A stretch of 64,000 bases of DNA from Desulfovibrio sp. JC022 (GCF_010470665.1 NZ_VOPZ01000002.1:113056-177055), one strand, 5' to 3'; shown: positions 54,152-63,148, counted from the stretch's first letter. The notes: a model not told the origin generated them from the sequence alone. Numbers and translations: made by a program.

Positions 54152-54652
54152 CTATTTTCCGGGAACGAGCCTTTCAATTACTTCATCATAAATCTGACGC
54201 GGCACCAGACCTTTAATATCACCACCGTTCACAGCCACATCTTTGATAATGGAAGAACTGAGGTACATCCACTTATAGTCGGTCATTAAAAAGATCGTCT
54301 GGATATCATTATCAAGACGGCGGTTCATAAGTGCCATCTGGAATTCATATTCAAAATCTGAAACAGCGCGCAATCCACGCATGATTACGTTAGCCGGGCT
54401 TTGTTCAACATAATGAACCAACAACCCGTCAAAAGAATCAACTTCCACCTGCGGATGATGCGCAAAAATACGTTCAGCCATATCCACCCGTTCTTCAAGG
54501 GAGAACTTACAATTCTTGGATGTGCTGCCTGCCACAGCAACAATTACTTTATGAAATGTCTTAATTCCGCGCATGACCAAAGAGAAATGGCCACGGGTGA
54601 AAGGATCGAAAGTTCCGGGGAATACTGCTGTAACTGGCTTTACTTCTGCCAT
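54152..54652 (-). CDS. coaD: Phosphopantetheine adenylyltransferase CoaD, 166 aa
   Basis: FPGTFDPFTRGHFSLVMRGI carries the T/HxGH nucleotidyl-transfer motif (TRGH), and YLSSSIIKDVAVNGGDIKGL the ISSSxI segment near residues 131-150. It makes dephospho-CoA from phosphopantetheine and ATP. It overlaps the rsmD gene by 13 bases. AAGG precedes the ATG. Confidence 0.96.
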   Translation of the reverse strand: MAEVKPVTAVFPGTFDPFTRGHFSLVMRGIKTFHKVIVAVAGSTSKNCKFSLEERVDMAERIFAHHPQVEVDSFDGLLVHYVEQSPANVIMRGLRAVSDFEYEFQMALMNRRLDNDIQTIFLMTDYKWMYLSSSIIKDVAVNGGDIKGLVPRQIYDEVIERLVPGK

Positions 54653-55200
54653 AATAATATCCTTGTCTGACCATAGAGTTTGTTTACCAACAGATCGAGA
54701 CGGTCCACGTGTTCCGACTCGGGAGGCTCAACCTTGTCCTCCACTTCCGCCAGTACAAACCCGTCCTCGGAAAGCCAGCCGTTTTCAAGAGCCGCATCAA
54801 GGGCCTTGGGCAGCAGGTCATATCCGTATGGTGGGTCGATGAAAATAAGATCGTACGGTTTATCCGGGGCTTTCCCGAGTACTTTGAACAAGTCGGTTTT
54901 AAAAACCTTATACTCTTTGGGAGAAGCTCCCAGCTCCTTTAAATTGGTACTGATCAAGGCAGCGGCGCGCCCATTTTTCTCCACAAAAAAAGCGAACTCC
55001 GCCCCCCGGCTAAGGGCCTCAATGGCAAGACTGCCGCTTCCGGCGAACATATCCGCAACGCGCAATCCGTCCCAGTCCACGCCCCTTGATTCCAGCATGG
55101 AAAAAATAGCCTGCCGAACCTTGGATGTAGCCGGACGGTATCCGGGACCACTGGCGGTCTTGATTACCCGACCACCGTATTTGCCGCTTATCAGTCTCAT
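54640..55200 (-). CDS. rsmD: 16S rRNA (guanine966-N2)-methyltransferase RsmD, 186 aa
   Basis: MRLISGKYGGRVIKTASGPG and RPATSKVRQAIFSMLESRG at the N-terminus, the SAM-binding ADMFAGSGSLAIEALSRGA (residues about 49-67) and the catalytic FIDPPYGYD near 120-128 are the RsmD hallmarks. It methylates G966 of 16S rRNA. Three bases separate it from the nuclease gene. Confidence 0.95.
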   Translation of the reverse strand: MRLISGKYGGRVIKTASGPGYRPATSKVRQAIFSMLESRGVDWDGLRVADMFAGSGSLAIEALSRGAEFAFFVEKNGRAAALISTNLKELGASPKEYKVFKTDLFKVLGKAPDKPYDLIFIDPPYGYDLLPKALDAALENGWLSEDGFVLAEVEDKVEPPESEHVDRLDLLVNKLYGQTRILLWQK

Positions 55201-55203
55201 ATT

Positions 55204-56811
55204 TTACAATTCCGAAATAAGTTCAATAACCTGACGGTTAATTTCAAGCAGTCTGTCCCTCAGCTCGGTCTGGCTGAGAAAGGACTGTGACTGCACTTTA
55301 TCCAGCCTGCCCCTGAATTCAGTAAAAAGCTTTTCCGAATCATTAAGCAGGAAATCCCAATCAATTCCCGGACTGGAAGACTTGCCCTTAACCACGGGTT
55401 TAATCTCGCCACCGGGCACAAGCATGACCTCTTCCCGGTAATCGGCAATATGCACCTTGTAACCGAGTTCCTGCTTGATGCGGCCCGCCAGAACTTTCTG
55501 TCCTTTAGGCTCGCCGTGGGTCAATATGACTTTCATGGCCGGACTGTCAAAGTGTTTCAGCCAGTCAACCATCTCATCCTGCCCGGCGTGACCGGAAAAA
55601 CCGTTAATAGTGAAGATTTTCGCCTCCACAGCCAGTTTTTCGCCAAAAATTGTGATGTTGTCCGCGCCGTTGACCAATCTCCGCCCCGGAGTACCCACAC
55701 CTTGATAACCAACAAATACCACACTGGCATTTTTACGCCAGATATTGTGACGCAGATGGTGCTTGATTCGCCCGGCGTTAGCCATACCACTTGCAGAGAT
55801 AACGATAGCAGGCCCTTCTGTCTCGTTAATAGCCTGTGATTCTTCGGTAGTCAGAGTAAATTTCAATTTCGGCAGGGAAAGCGGATCATCACCGTTATGC
55901 ATCAATTCTTTGGTATCAAGGTCGAAAAATTCCGGGTGATTCCTAAAAATTTCAGTAGCCTTGATAGCTAAGGGACTATCCAGATAGACAGGCATGTCCG
56001 CAGGGAGTTTGCCGTCTTTATAAAGCAGGTGCAAAGTATAGATGAGCTGCTGCGAACGTTCCACCGCAAAGGCCGGGATAACAACCTTTCCGCCACGCTC
56101 ATAGCTCCACGCAATGGCTTCAGCAAGTTCATCAAGACTGTTGGAGGAATCCTTGTGATTACGGTCCCCGTAGGTGGATTCCATAAGCAGGTAGTCGGCC
56201 TTTTCAATGATGCTGGGATTACGCACAATGAGCTGGTCCTTGTGGCCGAGATCCCCGGAAAATACCACTTTGGTGGTCTCGCCGCCTTCCTTGATCCAGA
56301 GTTCGATGAAAGCGGAACCGAGAATGTGTCCCGCATCCTTAAAATTTACAGTCACCCCTTCCGCAGGATCAAAACTGGCACCATACTGCACGGTACGCAT
56401 GAGCGGAACGGTATTGATGGCATCTTCCTGTTTATAAATAGGAGAGATGGGTGCCATGCCCTTACGCAGCCTTTTACGGTTGGCCCAGTCAGTTTCCATT
56501 TCCTGAATGTAAGCACTGTCCAACAGCATGATATCGAGCAGATCACGGGTGGGGATGGTCATATATATGGGACCGTCAAATCCGGCCCGAACTGCGGCCG
56601 GAAGCAATCCGGTATGATCAATATGAGCATGGGTAATCAGGATAAAATCAAGATTCTTGGGATCGTAATCAGCTATCCCCCGATTTCGTTTTTCAACTTC
56701 CGCGTTACCCTGATGAAGCCCGCAGTCAACGGCGAATCTAACATTCTCAGTCTCAATTATATAGCAGGAGCCGGTAACAGTTTTAGCAGCACCCATAAAA
56801 GTTATCTTCAT
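55204..56811 (-). CDS. Beta-CASP metallo-beta-lactamase-fold ribonuclease-like protein, 535 aa
   Basis: The MBL core has HAHIDHTGLLP (residues about 60-70), VVFSGDLGHKDQ with the bridging Asp, and ESTYGDRNHKD. The beta-CASP insert has PAFAVERSQQLIYTLHLLYK and IVISASGMANAGRIKHHL, followed by NGFSGHAGQDEMVDWLKHF with its His. The order is that of archaeal/bacterial CPSF-type nucleases acting on RNA. It heads the operon with rsmD, coaD and miaA. The C-terminal helical tail is extra. Confidence 0.9.
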   Translation of the reverse strand: MKITFMGAAKTVTGSCYIIETENVRFAVDCGLHQGNAEVEKRNRGIADYDPKNLDFILITHAHIDHTGLLPAAVRAGFDGPIYMTIPTRDLLDIMLLDSAYIQEMETDWANRKRLRKGMAPISPIYKQEDAINTVPLMRTVQYGASFDPAEGVTVNFKDAGHILGSAFIELWIKEGGETTKVVFSGDLGHKDQLIVRNPSIIEKADYLLMESTYGDRNHKDSSNSLDELAEAIAWSYERGGKVVIPAFAVERSQQLIYTLHLLYKDGKLPADMPVYLDSPLAIKATEIFRNHPEFFDLDTKELMHNGDDPLSLPKLKFTLTTEESQAINETEGPAIVISASGMANAGRIKHHLRHNIWRKNASVVFVGYQGVGTPGRRLVNGADNITIFGEKLAVEAKIFTINGFSGHAGQDEMVDWLKHFDSPAMKVILTHGEPKGQKVLAGRIKQELGYKVHIADYREEVMLVPGGEIKPVVKGKSSSPGIDWDFLLNDSEKLFTEFRGRLDKVQSQSFLSQTELRDRLLEINRQVIELISEL

Positions 56812-56936
56812 TCATCCTCCCAGATCATTTCCCTGAAATCTATTCAGACTATGCGACTCAGGCTTTTTTTGATAATTCGAATGCACTGTTACATGCACCA
56901 ATAATCAAATTCAGGCAACAGCGGAGCAGTTAGAAA

Positions 56937-57824
56937 ATGCAGCAGCGCAATCAAAAAAAAGCATACCTGTACGGCCTTTCAGCCGTACTCATCTGGTCCA
57001 CTGTGGCTTCGGCATTCAAAATAGCCCTCGGTTATATGGACCCGCTGCAACTACTCTTCTATGCTGTCATTTTTTCCAGCATAGCTCTTTTTGCCATTTT
57101 AAAGATACAAAATAAAACTGCGCAGATAAGGCAGATGAGCTTAAAAGAACTGCTTAAATGCGGACTGCCCGGTCTGCTTAATCCGTTCTTATATTATATA
57201 GTACTCTTTAAAGCCTATGACCTGCTCCCGGCGCAGGAAGCGCAGCCACTCAACTACACTTGGGCAATCACCCTTTCGCTTTTGTCGATCCCCCTGCTGG
57301 GCCAGAAAATGACCATACGCGAACTGCTGGCAATCCTGACCAGCTATCTTGGAGTGGTAGTTATTTCCACCCATGGAAATCTTTTAGACATAAAATTCAG
57401 CAATGGTTACGGGGTCTTTCTGGCCCTGTTCAGCACCATAATCTGGTCCCTCTACTGGATCATGAATACTAAAAGTAAATCCGACCCGCTGATCGGGTTA
57501 TTCCTGAATTTCTGCTTCGGTCTTCCGCTGGTAGCAGGAGCCATGCTCATATTTTCAGGTCCGCCACCAATGAGTATTCCGGCTATCCTATCCGCTGCCT
57601 ATGTAGGATTCTTTGAAATGGGCATAACTTTCGCACTCTGGCTGAACGCCCTCAAACTGACTGAAAAAGCTTCAAGGGTCAGCAACCTGATTTTCCTCTC
57701 CCCATTCCTGTCATTAATATTAATCCATTTTATTCTTGGAGAAGAAATCCTGCCTTCAACGCTGGTGGGGCTGCTCTTTATTGTGGGCGGGAACGTTATT
57801 CAACAGTTGGGTAAGAAAAATTAG
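56937..57824 (+). CDS. EamA-family drug/metabolite transporter, 295 aa
   Basis: Ten hydrophobic segments in two EamA repeats; the first half has ATWSTVASAFKIALGYMDP-like pattern (present as SAVLIWSTVASAFKIAL), and the second GYGVFLALFSTIIWSLYWIM. The C-terminal LGEEILPSTLVGLLFIVGGN is typical. Such exporters move amino acids or purines; the substrate is unknown. GGAG precedes the ATG by ten bases. Its own terminator follows. Confidence 0.9.
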   Translation: MQQRNQKKAYLYGLSAVLIWSTVASAFKIALGYMDPLQLLFYAVIFSSIALFAILKIQNKTAQIRQMSLKELLKCGLPGLLNPFLYYIVLFKAYDLLPAQEAQPLNYTWAITLSLLSIPLLGQKMTIRELLAILTSYLGVVVISTHGNLLDIKFSNGYGVFLALFSTIIWSLYWIMNTKSKSDPLIGLFLNFCFGLPLVAGAMLIFSGPPPMSIPAILSAAYVGFFEMGITFALWLNALKLTEKASRVSNLIFLSPFLSLILIHFILGEEILPSTLVGLLFIVGGNVIQQLGKKN

Positions 57825-57833
57825 TTATATAAA

Positions 57834-57877
57834 AATACAAAAGGACCGGGCTGGAGGTTCCCGGTCCTTTTTGTATT
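57834..57877 (+). terminator. Terminator after the EamA gene
   Basis: AAAAGGACCGGG pairs with CCCGGTCCTTTT around a short loop, with TTGTATT downstream. Confidence 0.9.
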
Positions 57878-57885
57878 AAGGAGTG

Positions 57886-57984
57886 ATGATGAGGAATGAA
57901 GACTATATGTATATTCGGGACTTGTTGAAGAAAATGCAGGGGAACAATTTCTTCGCCCGTCTTGCTTTTTTACTTAGCATCTAG
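57886..57984 (+). CDS. Possible small protein, 32 aa
   Basis: Two ATGs in a row (57886 and 57889) follow AAGGAG. The reading frame encodes a short polypeptide with an N-terminal charged part (RNEDYMYIRDLLKKM) and a hydrophobic C-terminus (FFARLAFLLSI), ending in TAG. Its ribosome site is as good as those of real genes here, but the start spacing is short for the first ATG. Supported only by the ribosome site; could be a leader peptide of the downstream gene. Confidence 0.35.
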   Translation: MMRNEDYMYIRDLLKKMQGNNFFARLAFLLSI

Positions 57985-58293
57985 TGTGCCAAAACTTTTT
58001 ATCCTTTATTTTCAACATATTACCATTTTAAATCTTTTTTCAAATCCAACCTGCACATCCATTTGCACATAATCTTTGCACATATGTGCAATGCACATTT
58101 GCACACACTGCACATCCATTCAGTCTGCCAGACAAATCCAAGTTTAAGAATTAACGACAGAACGGTTAAATTCGCGCAAACCCCTGTACATAACAATTTT
58201 TCCGTATTATGTTGTAAGTAACGGTATATGAAGGAACTCTGAATCAATACTCAATATAATAAACACACCACACTGAATAATAAGGAGGAAATT
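57985..58293. other. Intergenic region with TGCACAT boxes before the small RHH-like gene
   Basis: 309 bases. It holds the TGCACAT cluster (58052-58115), TATAAT at 58255-58260 that may be a -10 element for the gene at 58294, and AAGGAGG just before its ATG. Nothing else is seen. Confidence 0.55.
58052..58115. repeat. Iterated TGCACAT boxes (operator-like cluster)
   Basis: TGCACAT occurs at 58052, 58064, 58077, 58092 and 58109 and in the variant TGCACAC at 58100, with an inverted copy at 58084-58090. The perfect palindrome TGCACATATGTGCA spans 58077-58090. CTGCACATCCATT is repeated exactly at 58051-58063 and 58108-58120. Spacings of 8-15 bases put several boxes near one helical turn apart, as in operators of cooperatively binding small dimers. 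Confidence 0.75.
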
Positions 58294-58515
58294 ATGCATA
58301 CACGCCTTTCAGATGTGTACCTGAATCATGAAATCAATGAAAAAATCGAAGAAGCCTGCCAGAACTTAGGGATCAGCAAAAGCATGTTCCTGAACGTCCT
58401 GCTGCAAGAGCTGTTCAGCAAGGCCGGACCGGAAGATCTTTTCTACAACCGGGTAAAACTTTGTGATGACAATGATCTCGCTTCCATAAACAAAACTGAA
58501 TCGATCACCCAGTAA
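58294..58515 (+). CDS. Small ribbon-helix-helix-like protein, 73 aa
   Basis: The order is a short strand (MHTRLSDVYLN) followed by two helices (INEKIEEACQNLGISKSMFL and NVLLQELFSKAG). This fits a ribbon-helix-helix DNA-binding fold of the CopG/Arc type, although the strand is not textbook. The C-terminal 25 residues are acidic and probably flexible. AAGGAGG precedes the ATG. TGCACAT boxes lie 180-240 bases upstream, so autoregulation is plausible. It precedes the tungstate transporter operon by 330 bases. Confidence 0.65.
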   Translation: MHTRLSDVYLNHEINEKIEEACQNLGISKSMFLNVLLQELFSKAGPEDLFYNRVKLCDDNDLASINKTESITQ

Positions 58516-58585
58516 TTCTATTCACCTTCATTTAAACCGCCGCACAATCCAACCTCTAACCACAAGCGGCAGACAACAAAGGAAC

Positions 58586-58633
58586 GGCGCAAAAATCAGG
58601 AACCATAAAATATTGAACTTGCATTTTTGCGCC
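58586..58633 (+). other. Long-range hairpin, GGCGCAAAAAT/ATTTTTGCGCC
   Basis: Eleven perfect pairs (58586-58596 with 58623-58633) enclose a 26-base loop. It lies in the 3-prime region of the RHH-like transcript, 39 bases before a strong terminator. Confidence 0.6.
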
Positions 58634-58672
58634 CATGTTTCTTCATAAATTCCGTGGCAGGGACCGTACTAC

Positions 58673-58698
58673 GCAGCATTAATATGCTGCTTTTTTTT
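58673..58698 (+). terminator. Strong terminator before wtpA
   Basis: GCAGCAT-TAAT-ATGCTGC followed by eight T. It lies upstream of the wtp promoter, so it ends the transcript of the RHH-like gene or a small RNA. Confidence 0.9.
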
Positions 58699-58768
58699 GC
58701 CCAAATATCAAAACCCATTCTGCCTGATCAGCGACAATCTATTATGCAGCCAATGACATAAGTCGCGT

Positions 58769-58797
58769 TTGACAATAATTCCCCTACTAAATATACG
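58769..58797 (+). promoter_or_regulatory. Sigma-70 promoter of wtpABC
   Basis: TTGACA at 58769-58774, spacer of exactly 17 bases, TATACG at 58792-58797; 50 bases before the wtpA ATG. Confidence 0.75.
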
Positions 58798-58846
58798 GTT
58801 ATTCCAATTCCCTTAAAAATTTAAATACTCATAATTGGAGAAAACA

Positions 58847-59824
58847 ATGCGTTTAGTATCTTTAGGAGTAATGCTCGTTATGCTTTCACTGGTATCCGCT
58901 GCCCCGGCATTTGCCGCCGAAAAACTCAGCGGTGATGTCATCATGTTCCACGCCGGCAGCCTTTCCGTCCCCCTTGCAAAGATGGAAAAAGAATTTGAAG
59001 CCATGCACCCCGGTGTAGACATCAAACGCGAAGCCGGCGGTTCCACCAAAATGGCCCGCATGATTTCCGAAGTAGGCAAGCCTGCCGACATCATGGCTTC
59101 CGCTGACTACGTGGTCATCGACAAAAACCTGATTCCTAAATACGCGGACTTCAACATCCGTTTCGCCACCAACCAGCTGGTGCTCTGCTACACCGACCAA
59201 TCCAAATTCGCAGAAGAAATCAATGCTGACAACTGGTACGATATTCTTGCCAGAACCGGTGTTGTCTGGGGACATTCCGATCCCAACCTCGATCCCTGCG
59301 GCTACCGTAGCGTAATGGTCATGCAGCTGGCTGAAAAATTTTACGGTAAATCTGAACTCTATAAGAAATTGGTTTCCCAGCGCAAAAAGGAATGGGTCCG
59401 CCCCAAATCCGTTGAGCTGATCTCCCTGCTCAAGACTGGAAACATGGATTACGCCTGGGAATACCTCTCCGTAGCAGTACAGCACGGTCTGAAATACATC
59501 ACCCTTGATAAACACATCAATCTTTCCGACTACAAATACAACAACTTCTACAAGCAGGCGAAGGTAACCGTCAGCGGCAAGAAACCCGGAACCACCATTG
59601 AGCGTACCGGTAAATCCATCACTTACGGCATCACCCAACTCAAAGACGCCCCGAACAAAGCAGCAGCCACCGCTTTCATGGCTTACATGCTCTCCCCCGA
59701 AGGCGGCCTGAAAATCCTTAACGAAATGGGCCAGCCTCCCTTTGTTCCGGCTATTGTTCCTGACGAAACAATGGTCAAAAACATGCCTGCACAGTTGCAA
59801 AAACTCGTTAAAGTAAAAAAATAA
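58847..59824 (+). CDS. wtpA: WtpA-like tungstate/molybdate-binding protein, 325 aa
   Basis: Signal peptide (residues 1-24, ending AFA-AE). The substrate-binding core reads [20 protein letters not shown] (about 29-48), [15 protein letters not shown] and [12 protein letters not shown], followed by [20 protein letters not shown]. The HAGS loop and SDP-DPCGYRS pattern are those of the WtpA/ModA-like family binding oxyanions of W and Mo. The ATG at 58847 has GGAG eight bases upstream; the TTG start before it lies in that site. Tungsten and molybdenum feed formate dehydrogenases and similar enzymes. Confidence 0.88.
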   Translation: MRLVSLGVMLVMLSLVSAAPAFAAEKLSGDVIMFHAGSLSVPLAKMEKEFEAMHPGVDIKREAGGSTKMARMISEVGKPADIMASADYVVIDKNLIPKYADFNIRFATNQLVLCYTDQSKFAEEINADNWYDILARTGVVWGHSDPNLDPCGYRSVMVMQLAEKFYGKSELYKKLVSQRKKEWVRPKSVELISLLKTGNMDYAWEYLSVAVQHGLKYITLDKHINLSDYKYNNFYKQAKVTVSGKKPGTTIERTGKSITYGITQLKDAPNKAAATAFMAYMLSPEGGLKILNEMGQPPFVPAIVPDETMVKNMPAQLQKLVKVKK

Positions 59825-59837
59825 TTTGACCTTACAC

Positions 59838-59869
59838 AGGAAAGCCGGGATCAACCGCCCGGCTTTCCT
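59838..59869 (+). other. Perfect 12-bp hairpin between wtpA and wtpB
   Basis: AGGAAAGCCGGG pairs with CCCGGCTTTCCT around eight bases, followed by GCTTTCC. It probably stabilises the wtpA message or trims read-through so that the binding protein is made in excess over the permease. Confidence 0.6.
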
Positions 59870-59880
59870 GCTTTCCACCC

Positions 59881-60669
59881 ATGAAAAAAATCCACAGAAC
59901 ATCAGTCAGCTCTATTATTTCCACCATTCTGGTCCTCGGCTTCATCCTTGTTCCCTTAAGCCAGTTAATTCTCGGCTCAAGCGTTGATGAATTGCTCCAG
60001 ACCATCATGGACCCGGATGTACGCGCAGCAATTACCCGGAGCATGCTCTGCTCCGGTCTGGCGGCATTCATATCTTTCGCCATCGGCACCCCCTTCGCTT
60101 TCCTGCTGGCCCGCAAGGATTTCAGAGGCAAAGGGCTGGTGGAATCCATCATCGACATGCCGATCATGATCCCGCACCCGGTCATCGGTATTGCCCTGCT
60201 TTCAATCGCCGGACGCAACCATTGGATCGGACAGATATTAATTGATGCCGGAATCCGTATCATGGGCACCAATACGGGGATTGTTGCTGTTCTGGTATTC
60301 GTAGGACTGCCCTTCTATCTCAATGCCGCACGGGACGGATTTGAAAACGTTCCCGAAAGACTCGAAAAAGCGGCTCGTACCTTGGGAGCTTCACCAACCC
60401 AGACGTTTATCCGGGTCACCCTGCCCCTTGCCTGGCGATCCCTGCTCACCGGGATGATCATGTGCATGGCCCGCGCGCTCAGCGAATTCGGAGCAGTAGT
60501 CATCGTGGCCTACCATCCCATGATCGCTCCGGTGCTCATGTACGAACGATTTACTGCTTACGGTCTTTCGTACTCCCGCCCGGTGGCTATCTGGCTGATA
60601 TTTCTTTCACTGGTGCTCTTTGCGGCACTGCGACTTCTTTCACGCGGAGTGGGGAGCAGGGAATCATGA
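59881..60669 (+). CDS. wtpB: WtpB-like ABC transporter permease, 262 aa
   Basis: Six membrane spans with the binding-protein-dependent transport signature AARTLGASPTQTFIRVTLPL (about residues 164-183), the EAA loop that docks on the ATPase. GTPFAFLLARKDFRGKGLVE and MPIMIPHPVIGIALL are typical of molybdate/tungstate permeases. The stop overlaps the start of the ATPase gene. Confidence 0.92.
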   Translation: MKKIHRTSVSSIISTILVLGFILVPLSQLILGSSVDELLQTIMDPDVRAAITRSMLCSGLAAFISFAIGTPFAFLLARKDFRGKGLVESIIDMPIMIPHPVIGIALLSIAGRNHWIGQILIDAGIRIMGTNTGIVAVLVFVGLPFYLNAARDGFENVPERLEKAARTLGASPTQTFIRVTLPLAWRSLLTGMIMCMARALSEFGAVVIVAYHPMIAPVLMYERFTAYGLSYSRPVAIWLIFLSLVLFAALRLLSRGVGSRES

Positions 60670-61703
60670 TTAAAATAGAAGAACTTAACGTTGAACTGCC
60701 AAAATTTTCCTTGCAGGATATTAACCTGCACATTCCTGAAGGCGACTTCTTCACCCTGCTCGGTCCCACAGGGTCCGGTAAATCCGTACTGCTGGAAACA
60801 ATCGCCGGGCTGGTTCCGATTTCTTCCGGCTCCATTAAAATTTCCGGCAATGAAATTGCCCATCTACCCCCGGAAAAACGGGGACTGTCCATTGTCTATC
60901 AGGATTACGCCCTTTTCCCGCACCTGAGCGTGATGGAAAACATCACTTTCGGTGCAAAATACCAAGGAATCAACGAAGCTAAGGCTGTACGCAAAGCTGC
61001 CGAACTTGCTGAGAAGCTCAATATTTCCCACCTACTCACCCGCACCCCCCGCCATCTTTCCGGTGGTGAACGGCAACGCGCTGCTATTGCCCGCGCCTTG
61101 CTGGTAGATCCGGCAGTGCTGCTGCTTGATGAACCGCTTTCCGCACTGGACCCTGCTTTCCGGCAGGAGGTACAGGACCTGCTCAAAGACCTGCACCGCG
61201 AAACAGGGATAACTTTTGTAATGGTCACCCACGATTTTGACGAAGCACTTTATCTTTCCACCAACGGAGCTATCATCAGGAACGGGGAACTTATCCGCAA
61301 AGGAAAAATAAGGGATATTTTCAACTCTCCCGGCTCTGAATTCGTGGCCGGATTCGTGGGCATGAGCAACATATATCTCTGCACTCCCATGAAGGAGTGC
61401 GTAAAGCTGGGCAATTTGAAATTAGAATGTACAATGGAGAAGAAGGGATCTGAAACAAGGCTGGCCTTCAGGCCGGAAGAAGTACTGCTGGGCAGCGAAA
61501 TAAGTAAACGCAACGGACAGAACAGCTTTTACGCCACCATCAAAGGTATTACTGCCGGTGGTTTCCACGCACGGGTTACACTGGATTATAACGGCATGGA
61601 TATTTACGCCCTTGTGCCCCGCAAGATGATTGGTAACGGTGAGCTTGAGCCGGGCTTACCCATAAAAGTTGCCATCCCGGAACAAAGTCTGCACTTGTTT
61701 TAA
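60666..61703 (+). CDS. wtpC: WtpC-like ABC transporter ATPase, 345 aa
   Basis: Walker A LLGPTGSGKSVLLE (residues about 34-47), Q-loop YQDYALFPH, ABC signature HLSGGERQRAAIARAL, Walker B VLLLDEPLSALD and the switch His in MVTHDF. A C-terminal TOBE-like regulatory domain follows (about 240-345). The ATG at 60666 overlaps the wtpB stop (ATGA). It ends four bases into the convergent flippase gene. Confidence 0.95.
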   Translation: MIKIEELNVELPKFSLQDINLHIPEGDFFTLLGPTGSGKSVLLETIAGLVPISSGSIKISGNEIAHLPPEKRGLSIVYQDYALFPHLSVMENITFGAKYQGINEAKAVRKAAELAEKLNISHLLTRTPRHLSGGERQRAAIARALLVDPAVLLLDEPLSALDPAFRQEVQDLLKDLHRETGITFVMVTHDFDEALYLSTNGAIIRNGELIRKGKIRDIFNSPGSEFVAGFVGMSNIYLCTPMKECVKLGNLKLECTMEKKGSETRLAFRPEEVLLGSEISKRNGQNSFYATIKGITAGGFHARVTLDYNGMDIYALVPRKMIGNGELEPGLPIKVAIPEQSLHLF

Positions 61704-63148
61704 TGCTGAGAACGCAAATTCCCGATCAAGACTTTAATATTACTGAAATTTAAAAGCAGGTACACGGCAAGCAGGACCGCAACCGACACTTCACGATTAA
61801 GTTCGTTAAAATTGAAAATCTGGTAAGTACCCACCAACAGCAACTGTAAGCAGATAAAGAATTTTTGTTTGCGATCCAGCCAGCTGATGCCGAAAAACTT
61901 GCGACACTGGAAATAGCGCAACAGGTTGATCAACACATTTGAAAGACAAAAAGCCAGCCCGGCTCCGCTAACCCCAAGGCTGTTGTAAAGCAGCAGACAT
62001 AATCCCGCGTTAAGGATGAGTCCGGCCACAGTGTTGAAGACTTCCAGCTTTGACTTACCGGAAAGAATCAGCAGGTAGCCCACCGGACCTGTATAACAAT
62101 TACAAATCTGCCCAAGCAACATCCAGAGCAGGCATGCTGTTCCGGCACTGTACTGCGCACCGAAAAAAAACATGATCATATCCGCATACACAGCCACCCC
62201 GGCCAGCAGGATAAACGAAAAAAAAGTCAATGCATGAGTGACATCACGGTAGAGGTTACGGATGGAATCGTTATTGTCACAGGCATAGGCTGTGGAAATC
62301 TGCGGGGCATAAACACTGTTGAAAGTATAGAGCAGAATGGAAATGGACACTGCAACTTTCATCGCTGCGACAAAAAGAGCAGCTTCCACAACCGAACCGA
62401 CTGCACCGAGAATGAGCGTATTTATCCAGATCAACGAAGTCTGGGAAAAAGCAATAATCAAAAGCGGAATGGAATAAACAAGTATTTCCCGCACACCCAA
62501 TGAACTGTGCAGGCCAATGGAAAATTTCAAACCGTAATCCCTGCGCGTACTCATAAATGCGTACAAAAATGACACAATATAAAGTGAGGTCACAGCCGCC
62601 AAAAAACCAAGCACGCTGAATTCGACCACAAAGGCTAAACCGGAAAGAACCAGCATCCCCAGTGGGATTATCAGGTTTTCCACCAATGTAATCCCGGACA
62701 TATCACCGAGACTCTGGCGAACCATGATGTTGATTCTGGTCAGGCTCCAGAAAAAAATTATGGGAGAAGCATAAAAAACGTACGCCCACTTTGACACATC
62801 TTTGAAGACCAATCCGGCCACAGGTTTGGCAAAAACCATGACCGCCACGCACAGCAGCAAGGCAAAGCTCCCCACAATCAACTGTGAAATAGTCCACATA
62901 GATGAAAGATTGCCGTCATCCTCACTCTTTAGCTGGGGGATAAAACGCAAACAGCCATTCCCAATACCCAGCTGGGCTAAATTTGCGCAAAGAAAGGCAA
63001 AGGTATAGCCGATGAAAAAAAGCCCGGAACCGTAAGCCCCGTACTTTTTAGCCAACACCCATGCCAGCAGCAAGCCGCCCACGCCCTTAACTCCCTTGGC
63101 AGTAAAGACGAGAACCAGCTTCTTCAGATTGGAATGATCACTGCTCAA
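61700..63148 (-). CDS. Polysaccharide flippase (Wzx/MATE-like), 482 aa
   Basis: Twelve to fourteen hydrophobic segments without charged catalytic motifs. KGVKGVGGLLLAWVLAKKYG near the N-terminus and GLFFIGYTFAFLCANLAQLG follow the polysaccharide-biosynthesis flippase pattern. Such proteins move lipid-linked sugar units across the inner membrane. It overlaps the sulfotransferase gene by 11 bases, hinting at a sulfated or otherwise modified surface polysaccharide. Its stop overlaps that of wtpC. Confidence 0.82.
   Translation of the reverse strand: MSSDHSNLKKLVLVFTAKGVKGVGGLLLAWVLAKKYGAYGSGLFFIGYTFAFLCANLAQLGIGNGCLRFIPQLKSEDDGNLSSMWTISQLIVGSFALLLCVAVMVFAKPVAGLVFKDVSKWAYVFYASPIIFFWSLTRINIMVRQSLGDMSGITLVENLIIPLGMLVLSGLAFVVEFSVLGFLAAVTSLYIVSFLYAFMSTRRDYGLKFSIGLHSSLGVREILVYSIPLLIIAFSQTSLIWINTLILGAVGSVVEAALFVAAMKVAVSISILLYTFNSVYAPQISTAYACDNNDSIRNLYRDVTHALTFFSFILLAGVAVYADMIMFFFGAQYSAGTACLLWMLLGQICNCYTGPVGYLLILSGKSKLEVFNTVAGLILNAGLCLLLYNSLGVSGAGLAFCLSNVLINLLRYFQCRKFFGISWLDRKQKFFICLQLLLVGTYQIFNFNELNREVSVAVLLAVYLLLNFSNIKVLIGNLRSQH

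Larger units (their letters stand above)
58516..58846. other. 331-base region between the RHH-like gene and wtpA
   Basis: It contains a long hairpin (58586-58633), a strong terminator (58673-58698) and the wtp promoter (58769-58797). The stretch 58634-58672 is unassigned. Confidence 0.6.

Noticed and set aside
58020-58247. Minus-strand frame rich in cysteine (MCSVCKCALHICAKIMCKWM)
   Set aside because: Its cysteines arise from translating the repeated TGCACAT boxes; no good ribosome site, and the repeats are better read as binding sites.
57961-58293. Repeat cluster as a possible CRISPR array
   Set aside because: Units are seven bases with variable short gaps; no 25-40-base direct repeats with unique spacers exist here or anywhere else in the window.
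58886-59902. Long open minus-strand frame of 338 codons
   Set aside because: Complementary to wtpA, whose signal peptide and family motifs are clear.
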